A stretch of 64,000 nt of DNA from Methylovirgula sp. HY1 (GCF_019343105.1 NZ_CP073764.1:3088001-3152000), one strand, 5' to 3'. Counted from the first letter of the stretch, positions 34,611 to 44,739 are shown. Numbers and translations: made by a program. Notes: generated by a model from the letters alone, not told the origin.

Positions 34611-35450
34611 ATGACCACCCGTATCGATACCCGTTTCGCCGAACTCGCGCCGCAGAACCGCGCCGCCCTCGTTACTTTCGTGATGGCGGGCGATCCCGAC
34701 CTTGCGGCTTCGCTCGAAATTCTGAAGGCGCTGCCCTCGGCTGGGGCGGATCTGATCGAAATCGGCATGCCCTTTACCGATCCCATGGCCGATGGGCCGG
34801 CGATCCAGGCGGCCGGCCTGCGGGCGCTGAAGGCCGGGACGACGCTCGTCAAGACTTTGGCGCTGGTCGCGGAGTTCCGAAAGAGCGACCAGGCCACGCC
34901 GATCGTGTTGATGGGCTATTACAACCCGATCTATATCCATGGCGTCGACAAATTCCTTACCGAAGCCAAGGCAGCCGGCGTCGACGGGCTGATCGTCGTC
35001 GACCTGCCGCCGGAAGAAGATTCCGAGCTGTGCCTGCCCGCACTTGCCGCCGGGCTCGCCTTCATTCGGCTGGCGACGCCGACGACGGATGCGGCGCGGC
35101 TGCCGGCCGTGCTCGCCAATACGTCGGGCTTCGTTTATTATGTCTCGATCACCGGGATCACCGGGGCGGCAACTCCGGAAGCGTCGCAGGTTTCCGCCGC
35201 CGTCCGCCGCCTCAAGCAGCATACGGATTTGCCGGTCGCGGTCGGCTTCGGCGTCAAGAACGCCGCGAATGCGGCGGCCATCGCGGCGGTCACCGACGCT
35301 GTCGTCGTTGGATCTGCTCTCGTCGAGGCCGTCCGCATGTCGCTCGACCCGAATGGCAAGGCGACGGCGGCGACGGTCGGAGCCGTCGCGGATCTCGTCG
35401 GTACCTTGGCCGGAGGCGTCCGATCAGCCGTCCGCGTGGCGGCGGAGTGA
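34611..35450 (+). CDS. trpA: Tryptophan synthase alpha chain
   Basis: The 279-aa TIM-barrel enzyme cleaves indole-glycerol phosphate. Catalytic Glu and Asp are in [19 protein letters not shown]; the phosphate site includes [17 protein letters not shown] and [15 protein letters not shown] 34611 ([12 protein letters not shown]) is the conventional start. It continues the trp order after the inserted PIN module, and accD-folC follow, a common alphaproteobacterial arrangement. Confidence 0.95.
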   Translation: MTTRIDTRFAELAPQNRAALVTFVMAGDPDLAASLEILKALPSAGADLIEIGMPFTDPMADGPAIQAAGLRALKAGTTLVKTLALVAEFRKSDQATPIVLMGYYNPIYIHGVDKFLTEAKAAGVDGLIVVDLPPEEDSELCLPALAAGLAFIRLATPTTDAARLPAVLANTSGFVYYVSITGITGAATPEASQVSAAVRRLKQHTDLPVAVGFGVKNAANAAAIAAVTDAVVVGSALVEAVRMSLDPNGKATAATVGAVADLVGTLAGGVRSAVRVAAE

Positions 35451-35639
35451 ATGGCGCAATGGTATGCCAAGGTGTTGTTGTCTTAACGATTTTCTTGATT
35501 TTATGCGGTTTCGAAACGCTTGAGCGTGTACACTCGGCTTCGCACGTATGAGCCCGAACATGAGCCCGAAAAGGTAAGTTTCGGAGAGGATCATGCGGCC
35601 AGGTAAAACCGTGAAGCCCGGCAAGTTTGAAGGCTGCCC

Positions 35640-36509
35640 ATGAATTGGATGTCCAATGTCGTTCCGCCGAAGATAAGGTCTTTCCTGCGTCGTGAGACGC
35701 CGGAGAACCTGTGGGTCAAATGCCCCGAGAGCGGCGAACTGGTCTTCCATAAGGATCTCGAGTCCAATCTCTATGTCGTGCCGGGCTCCGGCTTTCACAT
35801 GCGCATGCCGGTCAAGGCGCGCTTGGACATGCTGTTCGATCGCGGGCTCTATGAAGAGCTGGCGACGCCGGAAGTACCGCTCGATCCGTTGAAGTTTCGC
35901 GACATCAAACGCTATACCGACCGGCTGAAGGAATATCGCCTGAAGACCGGCGCCGACGATGCGGTGCGGCTTTGCGCGGGCAAGCTCGAAGGCATCGAGA
36001 TTGTCGCGGCGATTCAGGATTTCGAATTTCTCGGCGGTTCGCTCGGCATGGCGGCGGGCGAGGCGATCGTCACCGGCATGTTGACGGCGGTGGAGCGGAA
36101 AACCCCCTTCATCATTTTCACCGCGTCCGGGGGCGCGCGCATGCAGGAAGGCATGTTCTCTTTGATGCAAATGCCGCGCACCACGGTCGCGGTGCAGCGG
36201 CTGCGTGCGGCGCGCTTGCCCTATATCGTCGTTTTGACCAATCCGACGACCGGCGGAGTCACGGCCTCTTATGCGATGCTGGGCGATATCCATATCGCCG
36301 AACCTGGCGCGGTCATCGGCTTTGCCGGTGCACGCGTGATCGAGCAGACGATTCGCGAGCGCCTGCCGGAAGGATTTCAGCGCGCCGAATATCTCGAGGC
36401 GCATGGCATGGTCGATATGGTGGTGCGCCGCCATGATATGCGTGCGACATTGGCGCGGCTCTGCGCGCTTCTCACCCGCGCGCCTGTCGCGGAAGCGGGG
36501 GCGGCATGA
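35640..36509 (+). CDS. accD: Acetyl-CoA carboxylase carboxyltransferase subunit beta
   Basis: The 289-aa subunit makes malonyl-CoA with Acc[41 protein letters not shown] and [31 protein letters not shown] are the carboxyltransferase core. The N-terminal [20 protein letters not shown] has one Cys only, so the four-Cys zinc ribbon of the E. coli protein is missing, as I recall for alphaproteobacterial members. It overlaps folC by 4 bases. Confidence 0.95.
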   Translation: MNWMSNVVPPKIRSFLRRETPENLWVKCPESGELVFHKDLESNLYVVPGSGFHMRMPVKARLDMLFDRGLYEELATPEVPLDPLKFRDIKRYTDRLKEYRLKTGADDAVRLCAGKLEGIEIVAAIQDFEFLGGSLGMAAGEAIVTGMLTAVERKTPFIIFTASGGARMQEGMFSLMQMPRTTVAVQRLRAARLPYIVVLTNPTTGGVTASYAMLGDIHIAEPGAVIGFAGARVIEQTIRERLPEGFQRAEYLEAHGMVDMVVRRHDMRATLARLCALLTRAPVAEAGAA

Positions 36510-37849
36510 GCGCTGTTCCGCTTGCCAGCGGCGCCGACGATTGGGAGACGATTCTCGGTCGTCTGCTCGATCTGCATCCGAAAAAGATCGATCTTTCGCT
36601 CGGTCGTGTCACCCGTCTTCTGGAGGCGCTCGGACGGCCGGAGCTGCGTCTGCCGCCGGTCATTCATGTCGCCGGCACCAATGGCAAGGGATCGACGGTC
36701 GCTTTCATGCGCGCGATTCTGGAGGCGTCCGGGCGCAGCGTGCATGTCTATACGTCGCCGCATCTCGTCCGCTTTCATGAGCGGATCCGGCTCGGTCGGC
36801 CAGGTGGCGGCCAGCTCGTCGGCGATGCCGAACTCGCCGATACCCTTGCCTTTTGCGAGAAGGCCAATGCCGGCCAGCCGATCACCTTTTTCGAGATCAC
36901 CACGGCCGCGGCATTCAAGCTCTTCAGCGAGCATCCAGCCGATTATCTGCTCTTGGAAGTGGGCCTCGGAGGCCGGGTCGATGCGACCAATGTCGTCGCG
37001 CGTCCCGCCGCGACAGTGATAACGCCGGTTTCTTTCGATCATCCGGAATTTCTCGGCACGACGGTCGCCGCGATCGCTTTCGAAAAAGCCGGCATCATGA
37101 AGCCGGATGTGCCGGCGATTCTCGGCTTGCAGTCCAAGGAAGCGTTTGACGTATTGGCGCGTGAAGCGGCCAAGCTCGCGGTGCCGCTGCATGTGGCCGG
37201 ACTGGATTTTTGGGCGCGCGAGGAACATGGGCGCTTGATCTTCGAGGATGCGCGCGGCCTTCTCGATCTGCCTTTGCCGCGTTTGACCGGCGAGCATCAG
37301 CATCAAAACGCCGCCAATGCGATTGCCGCTTTGCGCGTCGTCATACCCGATCTGCCGGCCCCCGCGATCGAGGCGGGACTTCTCGCCGCCGATTGGCCGG
37401 CGCGGCTGCAGAGCATCAAGAAGGGGCCTATCGAAGCGCTCGCGCCGGAAGGTGCGGAAATCTGGCTCGATGGGGCGCATAACGAAGACGGCGCGCGCGT
37501 GCTTGCCCAGACGCTCGCGGATTTCGAAGACAAGGCGTCGCGGCCGCTGGCGCTTGTCTGCGGCTCGCTGACGACGAAGAATACCGCCGCCTTTCTGCGT
37601 GCCTTCAAAGGCCTTGCCCAGGAAGTGCTCGCTGTCCCTGTCCTCGGCGATCATTCAGGCCGTTCGCCACGCGAAGTCGCCGCATTGGCGAATGCGGAAG
37701 GCATTCCTGCCGTTGCCTGCGAAAGCCTGGAATCGGCGCTGCGGTTTCTCTCGGCGCGCGATTGGCATGTGCCGCCACGCATCCTCATCACCGGTAGCCT
37801 TTATTTGGCCGGAGACGTGCTGCGTTTCAACGAGAGCCCGCCGGTTTAG
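36506..37849 (+). CDS. folC: Bifunctional folylpolyglutamate/dihydrofolate synthase
   Basis: The 447-aa Mur-ligase-type enzyme adds glutamate to folates. P-loop [31 protein letters not shown] and the carbamate/Mg region [17 protein letters not shown] are visible, with [18 protein letters not shown] in the C-terminal domain. Its ATG overlaps the accD stop, so the two are translationally coupled. Confidence 0.95.
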   Translation: MSAVPLASGADDWETILGRLLDLHPKKIDLSLGRVTRLLEALGRPELRLPPVIHVAGTNGKGSTVAFMRAILEASGRSVHVYTSPHLVRFHERIRLGRPGGGQLVGDAELADTLAFCEKANAGQPITFFEITTAAAFKLFSEHPADYLLLEVGLGGRVDATNVVARPAATVITPVSFDHPEFLGTTVAAIAFEKAGIMKPDVPAILGLQSKEAFDVLAREAAKLAVPLHVAGLDFWAREEHGRLIFEDARGLLDLPLPRLTGEHQHQNAANAIAALRVVIPDLPAPAIEAGLLAADWPARLQSIKKGPIEALAPEGAEIWLDGAHNEDGARVLAQTLADFEDKASRPLALVCGSLTTKNTAAFLRAFKGLAQEVLAVPVLGDHSGRSPREVAALANAEGIPAVACESLESALRFLSARDWHVPPRILITGSLYLAGDVLRFNESPPV

Positions 37850-37865
37850 GCGCCTGCCAAACCCT

Positions 37866-37966
37866 CCAAATCAATAAGCTGAAGCGTGTTCTCATCAATG
37901 AGAACTCGGACATATCCGATGTCGCAAATATCGAAAAAAATCGGTCAACTTTTCTAGCGCATGCTT
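37866..37966. repeat. Composite palindromic repeat, copy D (degenerate)
   Basis: AAATCAATAAGCTGAAGCGTGTTCTCATCAATGAGAACTCGGACATATCCGATGTC then AAATATCG...TCGGTCAACTTTTCTAG matches the distal half of the copy at 48239-48420, in the same orientation. The Tm-like TTTTCCGATCGGG hairpin is missing. It lies between folC and hflK. Confidence 0.75.
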
Positions 37967-38114
37967 TAGCGAGCGCCTCCGCTCGCACGCGCATGCGTCA
38001 AATTGGCTTGATTTGGATCAAGGACTTGTTGATCGGACATGGGCAGAGCATCAGCTCAGATCCGCATCCGCCGAGGCGAAATCGGCGGCGCGTCGCGGGC
38101 GAGGAGAGTTCTGG

Positions 38115-39167
38115 GTGACGCAAGATGCCCCCGATTACAATGAACCAGAGATCGGAACGTCGCCGTCGGACTTCGCCGCGATAGCCAGAGAAAAGCTGCG
38201 ACACTTCTTGCTCATGCCGAGCTTTGGAAGCAGGTCCATCGGGCTCGTCGTGCTGCTTGCCCTCATCGCCTGGGTTTCGACAGGGATCTACAAGGTCCAG
38301 CCCGATGAACAGGGCTTGATCCTGCGTTTCGGCAAATGGGTGGAGACCACGCAGCCTGGGCTCCACTTTCATTTGCCATGGCCGATCGAGACGGCCGTCT
38401 TTCCAAAAGTTACGCAGATAAACCAACTTCAACTCGGCCAAGCTTCCGGCGCTACAGCCTCGGCGCGCGACAAACAGATGCTGACCGGTGACGAGAATGT
38501 CGTCGAAGCCGACGGCGCGATCTTCTGGCAAATCAAAGACGCGGGGCTTTTCCTGTTCAATGTCGCCGAGCCGGAGGTCGGGCTCAGAGTAGCTGCGGAA
38601 AGTGCATTGCGCGCCGTGATCGCGCGCATGCCGATTCAAGCGGCGCTGTCGGAAAAGCGGCAGCAGATCGCGGATGAGACGAAGACCGTTTTGCAGAAAA
38701 TCCTCGACGCCGAGGGCACGGGTATTCTGGTGATACAGGTGCAGCTCCAGCGGATCGATCCCCCGCGCCAAGTTATCGACGCCTTCAACGATGTTCAGCG
38801 GGCGCGCGCCGATCAGGAGCGCGCCCGCAACGAGGCCCAGGCCTATGCTAATGACATATTGCCGCGCGCACGCGGCGAAGCCGGCCGCATTCGCCAGGAG
38901 GCTGAAGCCTATCGCGCCCGGGCCGTCGATCTGGCGGAAGGAGACGCGAAGAACTTCCTGGCCGTGTATCAAACCTATACTCAAGCCAAAGACGTGACTG
39001 CCTGGCGCCTCTACCTCGAGAGCGTCGACGCGATTTTGCGCAAGGCAACGAAGGTCGTCTTGGATGCATCCGGCAAAGGAATCGGAGAAGTGGTGCCTTA
39101 TATGCCGCTGGCCGAGCCACCAAGCCATGCGGGCGCTGACACGCAAGCGGCGGCGAAATCGAAATGA
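38115..39167 (+). CDS. hflK: FtsH-modulator subunit HflK
   Basis: About 350 aa from GTG 38115, with GGAG upstream. A membrane anchor (about 38-58, IGLVVLLALIAWVSTGIYKV) is followed by the band-7/SPFH domain (VQPDEQGLILRFGKWVETTQPGLHFHLP, then QLQRIDPPRQVIDAFNDVQRARADQERARNEA). With HflC it forms a periplasmic cage around FtsH. It overlaps hflC (ATGA) and leads an operon with an Nramp-like and a TerC gene, not the usual serine protease neighbour. Confidence 0.92.
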   Translation: MTQDAPDYNEPEIGTSPSDFAAIAREKLRHFLLMPSFGSRSIGLVVLLALIAWVSTGIYKVQPDEQGLILRFGKWVETTQPGLHFHLPWPIETAVFPKVTQINQLQLGQASGATASARDKQMLTGDENVVEADGAIFWQIKDAGLFLFNVAEPEVGLRVAAESALRAVIARMPIQAALSEKRQQIADETKTVLQKILDAEGTGILVIQVQLQRIDPPRQVIDAFNDVQRARADQERARNEAQAYANDILPRARGEAGRIRQEAEAYRARAVDLAEGDAKNFLAVYQTYTQAKDVTAWRLYLESVDAILRKATKVVLDASGKGIGEVVPYMPLAEPPSHAGADTQAAAKSK

Positions 39168-40084
39168 AGCAACGCGCCTTTTTCGCTATTGCGGCGCTCG
39201 GCGTCGCGCTCTTTACCGCTTTGTCGGCTTGCTACACGGTTTCGGAAGGTCAGCGCGCGCTTGTCGTGCGGCTCGGTGCGCCGATCGCCGTGATCGACAC
39301 GCCGGGGTTTCGGCTCAAGCTGCCCTTCATCGACACGATCATAGTCTATGATGCGCGCCTGCTCCTTCTCGAACCTCCAACGGAGGAGGTCATCCTCGGC
39401 GACCAAAAGCGCATCGTAGCACAGACCTCCACACGCTTTCGCATTGTCGATCCCTTGCGGTTTTATCGATCCTTGCGGACGCTTGAGCAGGCGAGCTCGC
39501 AATTGGCACTCGTCGTCAGCTCAGCTTTACGCCGCGAGTTCGGCCAGATCGATTTGCATGCGTTGCTTTCATCGGATCGCGAATGGGTCATCCGCAATAT
39601 TCAACACGACGTCGCGGAGAAATTCCATCCCTATGGAGTCGATGTCGTCGAGGTGCTCCTGCACCGGGCGGATCTTCCGGTCGAAACCAGTCAAGCGATT
39701 TACGACCGGATGAAATCGGAGCGGCAGCGCGAGGCAAAGGAACTGCGCGCGCAGGGGTTCGAATGGGCGCAACGGATCCAGGCGCAAGCGGACCGTGAAC
39801 GCACGATCATATTGTCGGAAGCCCAGCGCGACGCTCGCATCGCGCATGGCGAGGGTGATGCGCAGGCAAACCTTGTGCTCGGCAAGGCGGTGAACCGGGA
39901 CCCGCAATTCTATAAATTTTATCGTGCGCTCCAGAGCTATCGGCGGGCGCTTGCGGCATCATCCCCGACCATCATCTTGTCGCCGGATATGGAATTCCTC
40001 AAGCTCTTCAAGGCTGGTCCACAAGCCAAAGACATGACAGGCGGGGCGGAACGCAGTCGTACTGAAGCGTCAAAGGGAAATTGA
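39164..40084 (+). CDS. hflC: FtsH-modulator subunit HflC
   Basis: The 306-aa partner of HflK has a signal-anchor (FFAIAALGVALFTALSACYTV), the SPFH start EGQRALVVRLGAPIAVIDTPGFRLKLPF, and the coiled-coil region DRMKSERQREAKELRAQGFEWAQ. It ends SPDMEFLKLFK, typical of HflC. The small overlap with hflK and the tight junction with the next gene mark a co-transcribed set. Confidence 0.94.
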   Translation: MKQRAFFAIAALGVALFTALSACYTVSEGQRALVVRLGAPIAVIDTPGFRLKLPFIDTIIVYDARLLLLEPPTEEVILGDQKRIVAQTSTRFRIVDPLRFYRSLRTLEQASSQLALVVSSALRREFGQIDLHALLSSDREWVIRNIQHDVAEKFHPYGVDVVEVLLHRADLPVETSQAIYDRMKSERQREAKELRAQGFEWAQRIQAQADRERTIILSEAQRDARIAHGEGDAQANLVLGKAVNRDPQFYKFYRALQSYRRALAASSPTIILSPDMEFLKLFKAGPQAKDMTGGAERSRTEASKGN

Positions 40085-40086
40085 CG

Positions 40087-41346
40087 ATGCCGGAATCGCA
40101 CGCGTCCGCTCCGGTCCTCGGCGCCGTGCCAAAGGTCGGGGTGTTGCGCGCTTATGCTGTTACCCTCGGGCCTGGCCTCGTCGCCATGCTGGCGGATACT
40201 GACGCCGGCAGCGTCATGACTGCCGCGCAGAGCGGAGCCCAATTCGGTTACGGCTTGTTGCTGTTCCAGCTCGCTGTCATACCAGTCATGTATATCGCGC
40301 AGGAACTAGGCCTGCGTCTCGCGCTCGGCACCGGCCGCGGCATGGGCGAATTGGTCCGCGCGCGCTTCGGACGCGCCACCAGCATTGTCGTGACGGCGGT
40401 TCTTGCAATCAGTTGTTTCGGAGCGCTCGTGACGCAATTGAGCGGGCTTGCCGCCGTCGGCCAATTGCTCGACGTGCCCGCGTGGCAGACGGTCGCCGTC
40501 GCCGTAGCCGGCATCTCGGTGATGGTCGTGACCGGCTCGTATCGCTCCGTCGAGAGGATTTCGATCTTCTTCGGCGCCTTTGAACTCATCTTCGTCTTTG
40601 CCGGATGGACATCGCATCCGGACCTGTCTCGGCTCGTAAAGGGAATCGGTAGCATGCCGATTCATGATCCGCGCTATTTATATCTTTGCGCGGCGAATCT
40701 CGGGACCAGTGTGATCCCCTGGGCGATTTTCTATCAGCAGTCTGCGGCGGTCGACAAAGGCCTCAAGCTTTCCAATCTGCGACTCGCTCGGATCGATACG
40801 TTCGTCGGCGTGTTGATCTGTCAGATCGTGACGAGTGGCATATTGATGACGGCCGCAGCCAACCGCGGCAATGGGGGCGCCGCGGTTGCTGATGTGCGGA
40901 CTTTCGCCCAGATGTTCGAGCATGCATTGGGGCGGGGATCTGGAGCCTTATTGTTCGGGGCGGGCCTCATGGGGAGCGCGCTCGTCGCCACAGTTGTCGT
41001 GTCGCTTGCTTCGGCCTGGGCCATCGGCGAAGTGGCGGGATTGCGCCATTCGCTGGAGCATCATCCCAAGGATGCGCCGTGGTTTTATGCGAGCTTCGTG
41101 GCATTGCTGGCGGCCGGGGGCGCTTATGTCGCCTCAGGCGTCAATTTGGTTGGGCTCGCGATCGCCCTTGGCGTCCTCAACGCCATGCTGCTGCCGGTCG
41201 TTCTGTTGTTTCTGTTCCTTCTCGCGTGCCGCGAGTTGCCGCTCTCGCTCAAGCCGTCCGGCCTAACCGGTCTCGCCACGGCGATCCTTCTGGCCACCAC
41301 CTCAGCGGTCGGCCTCTATGCCGGCCTTGTCGGAGCGTTCGGATGA
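40087..41346 (+). CDS. Divergent Nramp-family transporter
   Basis: About 419 aa with 11 or so membrane helices. The Nramp TM1 motif DPGN is replaced by DAGS (Asp39-Ala-Gly-Ser), and the TM6 metal-binding MPH is replaced by IPW in GTSVIPWAIFYQQ. Loss of the TM6 Met, which gives Mn/Fe selectivity, is a feature of Nramp-related Mg transporters, so Mg or another hard cation is more likely than Mn. It starts 2 bases after the hflC stop with AAGGGA upstream (ATG 40087), and a TerC gene follows. Confidence 0.82.
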   Translation: MPESHASAPVLGAVPKVGVLRAYAVTLGPGLVAMLADTDAGSVMTAAQSGAQFGYGLLLFQLAVIPVMYIAQELGLRLALGTGRGMGELVRARFGRATSIVVTAVLAISCFGALVTQLSGLAAVGQLLDVPAWQTVAVAVAGISVMVVTGSYRSVERISIFFGAFELIFVFAGWTSHPDLSRLVKGIGSMPIHDPRYLYLCAANLGTSVIPWAIFYQQSAAVDKGLKLSNLRLARIDTFVGVLICQIVTSGILMTAAANRGNGGAAVADVRTFAQMFEHALGRGSGALLFGAGLMGSALVATVVVSLASAWAIGEVAGLRHSLEHHPKDAPWFYASFVALLAAGGAYVASGVNLVGLAIALGVLNAMLLPVVLLFLFLLACRELPLSLKPSGLTGLATAILLATTSAVGLYAGLVGAFG

Positions 41347-41397
41347 CGTGGAAGCAACGCGCGGAAGAATGCCGCGATCGCAACAAGGTGGGATGAC

Positions 41398-42405
41398 ATG
41401 AACGGGGCGCTTGCGGCCTCCTGGATTGGCGGTTCGGCACAGATCTTCTGCCTCGATCTGCTGTTGAGCGGCGACAATGCCGTGCTTATCGCACTTGCAT
41501 GCCGCGGCTTGCCTGCCCGTGACGTGCCAAGGGCGATTTTCTTTGGGACGGCGGGCGCAATCCTGTTGCGCGTCGTCCTCACGGCGATCACCGGAGTGCT
41601 CATCACGCTTCCTTATCTCAAGCTTTTGTGCGCGATCGTGCTTCTCGTGATCGCGGTCAATATCGCGGCCGGTGGGGCGGGAGGGGCCGAGCGCGTCGAA
41701 CAGGATGCCGAAGACGAAGGATGGCAAGGAGATGTGATTGGATCCGCCATGGTGATCGTCCTCGCCGATGCGATCATGAGTCTCGATAATATCGTTGCTC
41801 TTGCCGCGGTGTCGAAAGGCAATTTCTGGTTTCTCGCCGCGGGCCTCGCCCTCAGCATTCCTCTATTGGTCTATGGCGGCAGCTTGCTCAGCGGCCTTCT
41901 GAACACCTATCCGGTGCTGATTACGCTGGGGGGCGCCATTCTCGGCTGGACCGCGGGAAATCTCGCCAGCGGCGATCCCGCGTTTGCCGATTGGATCAGC
42001 AAACAGGCGCCGGCGCTGATTTATGTGCTTCCGATCTCGGGGGCGATTTTTGTGCTGGTGCAGCAACGCATCGTGAAGCGGGAGCGCGCCCCTGCGGGCT
42101 TGCCTGCCGCCGCTCCGCAAAACCGCAAGCCGCCGCGGCGGCCCGCAACTGCCGCGGCGGGTCAGAAGCCGCCGCTCATGGGCAGCGCAGTGCCGGCGCC
42201 GAGCATTGGCTGCGAAAGGCCGAAGCAGGGACTTGCCTTGGCTGGCTCAGCGGTTCTGCTTCCCAAGGCTGCGCCGCCGACAGAGCGTGAGGGAACGGAT
42301 GACCGTGTCATGCTCTTTGGCCTCATCGGGCTCTTCCTCATTGTCGGCCTCTTCATCGCCGTCGTGCTCTTCATGTCGGCGGGCTCTTTCCATGCGGGAG
42401 GTTAG
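41398..42405 (+). CDS. TerC/YjbE-family membrane protein with long C-terminal extension
   Basis: The 335-aa protein carries the TerC motifs LDLLLSGDNAVLIALA and ADAIMSLDNIVALAAV, whose Asp residues coordinate metal, in a core of seven helices (to about residue 225). A Pro/Ala-rich linker of about 80 residues and one further membrane helix (MLFGLIGLFLIVGLFIAVVLFM) follow, which is unusual for YjbE-type proteins. TerC relatives export Mn or Ca. Its position after an Nramp-like gene suggests joint metal homeostasis, perhaps tied to FtsH-HflKC. Confidence 0.88.
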   Translation: MNGALAASWIGGSAQIFCLDLLLSGDNAVLIALACRGLPARDVPRAIFFGTAGAILLRVVLTAITGVLITLPYLKLLCAIVLLVIAVNIAAGGAGGAERVEQDAEDEGWQGDVIGSAMVIVLADAIMSLDNIVALAAVSKGNFWFLAAGLALSIPLLVYGGSLLSGLLNTYPVLITLGGAILGWTAGNLASGDPAFADWISKQAPALIYVLPISGAIFVLVQQRIVKRERAPAGLPAAAPQNRKPPRRPATAAAGQKPPLMGSAVPAPSIGCERPKQGLALAGSAVLLPKAAPPTEREGTDDRVMLFGLIGLFLIVGLFIAVVLFMSAGSFHAGG

Positions 42406-42491
42406 CGAGGCGGCGCCGACCGGCACATTTGTGTCGCGTGTGAGAAGCTTTGCAAATCCAGCGATCCTCGTCCGAAGCTTTCTCCAAACGG

Positions 42492-42547
42492 TTGATTGTG
42501 AAACTAATGTAAGCCCCGCAAGCGCTTGATTGTAAAATCAATGTAAG
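42492..42547 (+). promoter_or_regulatory. Direct-repeat site upstream of pqqA
   Basis: Two 22-base copies, TTGATTGTGAAACTAATGTA (42492) and TTGATTGTAAAATCAATGTA (42526), start 34 bases apart (about three helical turns); both continue AG. The second contains the palindrome TTGATT-GTAA-AATCAA. They end 112 bases before pqqA and look like binding sites for a regulator of PQQ synthesis. Confidence 0.55.
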
Positions 42548-42658
42548 AAAAGCTAGGACGCTCTAACTTGGGGTGGAAACCTGCGACCATATGTGCCATC
42601 TGAAGGCTGCGGCTAGGTTGATCCTGTCCGTTTTTAAAGCAACCCCATGGAGGATATC

Positions 42659-42736
42659 ATGGCTTGGAATACCCCCGCGATCGTCGAAGTTTGCGTCGGC
42701 ATGGAAGTCACCAGCTACGCTTCGGCTGAGATCTGA
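42659..42736 (+). CDS. pqqA: PQQ precursor peptide PqqA
   Basis: The 25-residue peptide begins MAWNTPAIVEVCVGMEVTSY, with GGAGGA 5-10 bases upstream of ATG 42659. Glu16 and Tyr20, the residues that PqqE crosslinks and that become PQQ, are in the conserved E-x3-Y spacing. It is the first gene of pqqABCDE, usually the most highly expressed. Confidence 0.97.
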   Translation: MAWNTPAIVEVCVGMEVTSYASAEI

Positions 42737-42803
42737 TTGATGCCGCCCAGTTCCGTCGCAAGATGGGATTGGGCGAACTCCGCGTGTGGTTAGAGAGATT
42801 TGC

Positions 42804-43700
42804 ATGCATATCGTCGTTCTTGGTTCGGGAGCCGGTGGCGGATTTCCACAGTGGAACTGCCTATGTCCTGTCTGCCAACTCGCATGGGCCGGCGATCCGC
42901 GTGTGAAGCCGCGGACTCAGTCGAGCCTGGCGATCAGCAGCGACGGCGAGAAATGGCTGTTGTTGAATGCGTCACCTGACCTTCGGCAACAAATCATCGC
43001 GACGCGACGGCTTCATCCCCACGGTGCGAGCCGGCAAACGCCGATTGCCGGTGTCTTCGTGACCAATGGAGATGTCGATCATCTCACCGGCCTGTTGACC
43101 ATGCGTGAGCAGCAGAAGTTCACCCTCTACGGCAGCAAGCTGACTTTGGCGCTGACGGGGACCAGTGTCTTCGGCGTCTTGAACAAAGAGCTGGTGCGTA
43201 GCGTGCCGGTGCAGCTCGAAACCCCTGTCGATACGGGGCTCGGCTTGAGCATCACGCCTTTTGCGGTGCCGGGCAAAGTGCCGCTCTGGCTCGAAGGCGC
43301 GCAGGTCGAAATCGGGACGGAAGACGAGTCGACCGTGGGACTCGAAATCACCGAAGGCACAAAGCGATTTTATTATATTCCCGGCTGCGCCGAGGTGACG
43401 CCGAAGATTCAGGAAAGGATCAGAGGCGCCGATCTCCTCTTCTTCGACGGCACGACCTTCACCGACGACGAAATGGTGAAACTCGGCCTGTCGCATAAGA
43501 CCGCCTGGCGCATGGGCCATGTGGCGATGAGCGGTGAGAATGGCTCGATGAGCCGCTTGGCCGATCTCGGCATCGGCCGCAGGATCTATGTGCATATCAA
43601 CAATACAAATCCGGTGCTGATCGAGGATTCGCCAGAACGCCGGAGTGTCGAAAAAGCAGGGTGGGACGTAGCCTACGACGGCATGGAGGTGACGCTATGA
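42804..43700 (+). CDS. pqqB: PQQ biosynthesis protein PqqB
   Basis: The 298-aa metallo-beta-lactamase-fold protein opens MHIVVLGSGAGGGFPQWNC and has VTNGDVDHLTGLLTM (metal site variant, D-H in place of HxHxDH). Near the end it has INNTNPVLIEDSPERR. PqqB is thought to hydroxylate a tyrosine intermediate in PQQ formation. The ATG at 42804 follows GAGAG; its stop overlaps pqqC. Confidence 0.95.
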   Translation: MHIVVLGSGAGGGFPQWNCLCPVCQLAWAGDPRVKPRTQSSLAISSDGEKWLLLNASPDLRQQIIATRRLHPHGASRQTPIAGVFVTNGDVDHLTGLLTMREQQKFTLYGSKLTLALTGTSVFGVLNKELVRSVPVQLETPVDTGLGLSITPFAVPGKVPLWLEGAQVEIGTEDESTVGLEITEGTKRFYYIPGCAEVTPKIQERIRGADLLFFDGTTFTDDEMVKLGLSHKTAWRMGHVAMSGENGSMSRLADLGIGRRIYVHINNTNPVLIEDSPERRSVEKAGWDVAYDGMEVTL

Positions 43701-44455
43701 CTGCGAGCCTTATGAGCGCAGAGGAATTGGAAGCCGTTTTGCGGCAAGTCGGCGCCGAGCGCTATCATAACCGGCATCGCTTCCACGCGCGTCAATATGG
43801 CGGCCACTGCACTTACGAGGAAGTCCAGGCCTGGGCGCTGAACCGCTACTACTATCAGTCGATGATCCCCATCAAGGATGCGACCGTCCTGACCCGCTTG
43901 ACCGACACCGAAGACCGGCGGCAATGGCGCAAGCGCATCGAGGATCATGACGGGCTGCAGGAAGGCGACGGCGGCATCGAGCGCTGGTTGAAGCTCACCG
44001 ACAGTCTCGGTTTTTCGCGGGATTATGTGATGTCGGCGGAAGGAATTCTTCCGGCCACGCGCTTCTCCGTCGATGCTTATGTCGAATTCTGCCGCGATCG
44101 CACGCCGCTCGAAGCGGTTGCCTCGTCGCTCACCGAATTGTTCTCGCCGAACATCATCAGCGAGAGGCTGACCGGCATGCTGGCGAATTATGATTTCGTC
44201 AGCAAAGAGACGCTTGCCTATTTCTCGCAGCGGCCGCCGCAGGCCAAGCGCGATTCCGAATGGGCCTTAGCCTATGTGAAGAGCCATGCGACGAGCCGCG
44301 CCGAGCAGGATGCGGTGGTCAAGGCGCTCGAATTCAAATGCAGCGTGCTGTGGACGCAGCTCGATGCGTTGTGGACTGGGTATGTCGACAAATATGTGCC
44401 GCCGGGCGCTTGGGAGCCGGGCACGCATGTCGCCAGCCGCGAGCGGGCGGCATGA
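43697..44455 (+). CDS. pqqC: Pyrroloquinoline-quinone synthase PqqC
   Basis: The 252-aa heme-oxygenase-fold oxidase performs the final ring closure and eight-electron oxidation. ERYHNRHRFHARQYGG, WALNRYYYQSMIPIKDA and SLTELFSPNIISERLTGML are strongly conserved active-site regions. It overlaps pqqB and pqqD by 4 bases each, keeping the cluster on one coupled transcript. Confidence 0.96.
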   Translation: MTASLMSAEELEAVLRQVGAERYHNRHRFHARQYGGHCTYEEVQAWALNRYYYQSMIPIKDATVLTRLTDTEDRRQWRKRIEDHDGLQEGDGGIERWLKLTDSLGFSRDYVMSAEGILPATRFSVDAYVEFCRDRTPLEAVASSLTELFSPNIISERLTGMLANYDFVSKETLAYFSQRPPQAKRDSEWALAYVKSHATSRAEQDAVVKALEFKCSVLWTQLDALWTGYVDKYVPPGAWEPGTHVASRERAA

Positions 44456-44739
44456 GCGCCGCTGCGGTTATCGCCGATGATGTCAAGCCGCGGCTGCCGC
44501 GCGGCGTCCGTTTGAAGCATGATGACACGCGTGGCGAATGGCTGCTGTTGGCGCCGGAGCGTGTGGTCAAGACGGACGCGATTGCAGTCGAAATCTTGAA
44601 GCGCTGCGATGGCGTCGCGACATTGGGAGAGATCGTCGACGGGCTTGCCGAGCAGTTCAAGGTCGAACGGGATCGGGTGGCGACCGATGTTCGCGGACTT
44701 CTCGGCGAGCTTGCCGCCAAACGTATGGTGGATTTATGA
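44452..44739 (+). CDS. pqqD: PQQ peptide chaperone PqqD
   Basis: The 95-aa RiPP recognition element binds the PqqA leader and presents it to PqqE. The conserved core is [42 protein letters not shown]. The start overlaps the pqqC stop (ATGA), and its stop overlaps pqqE (ATGA). Confidence 0.95.
   Translation: MSAAAVIADDVKPRLPRGVRLKHDDTRGEWLLLAPERVVKTDAIAVEILKRCDGVATLGEIVDGLAEQFKVERDRVATDVRGLLGELAAKRMVDL

Noticed and set aside
35424-37654. Long minus-strand frames opposite accD and folC
   Set aside because: The plus strand encodes clear AccD and FolC; the opposite frames are composition artefacts.
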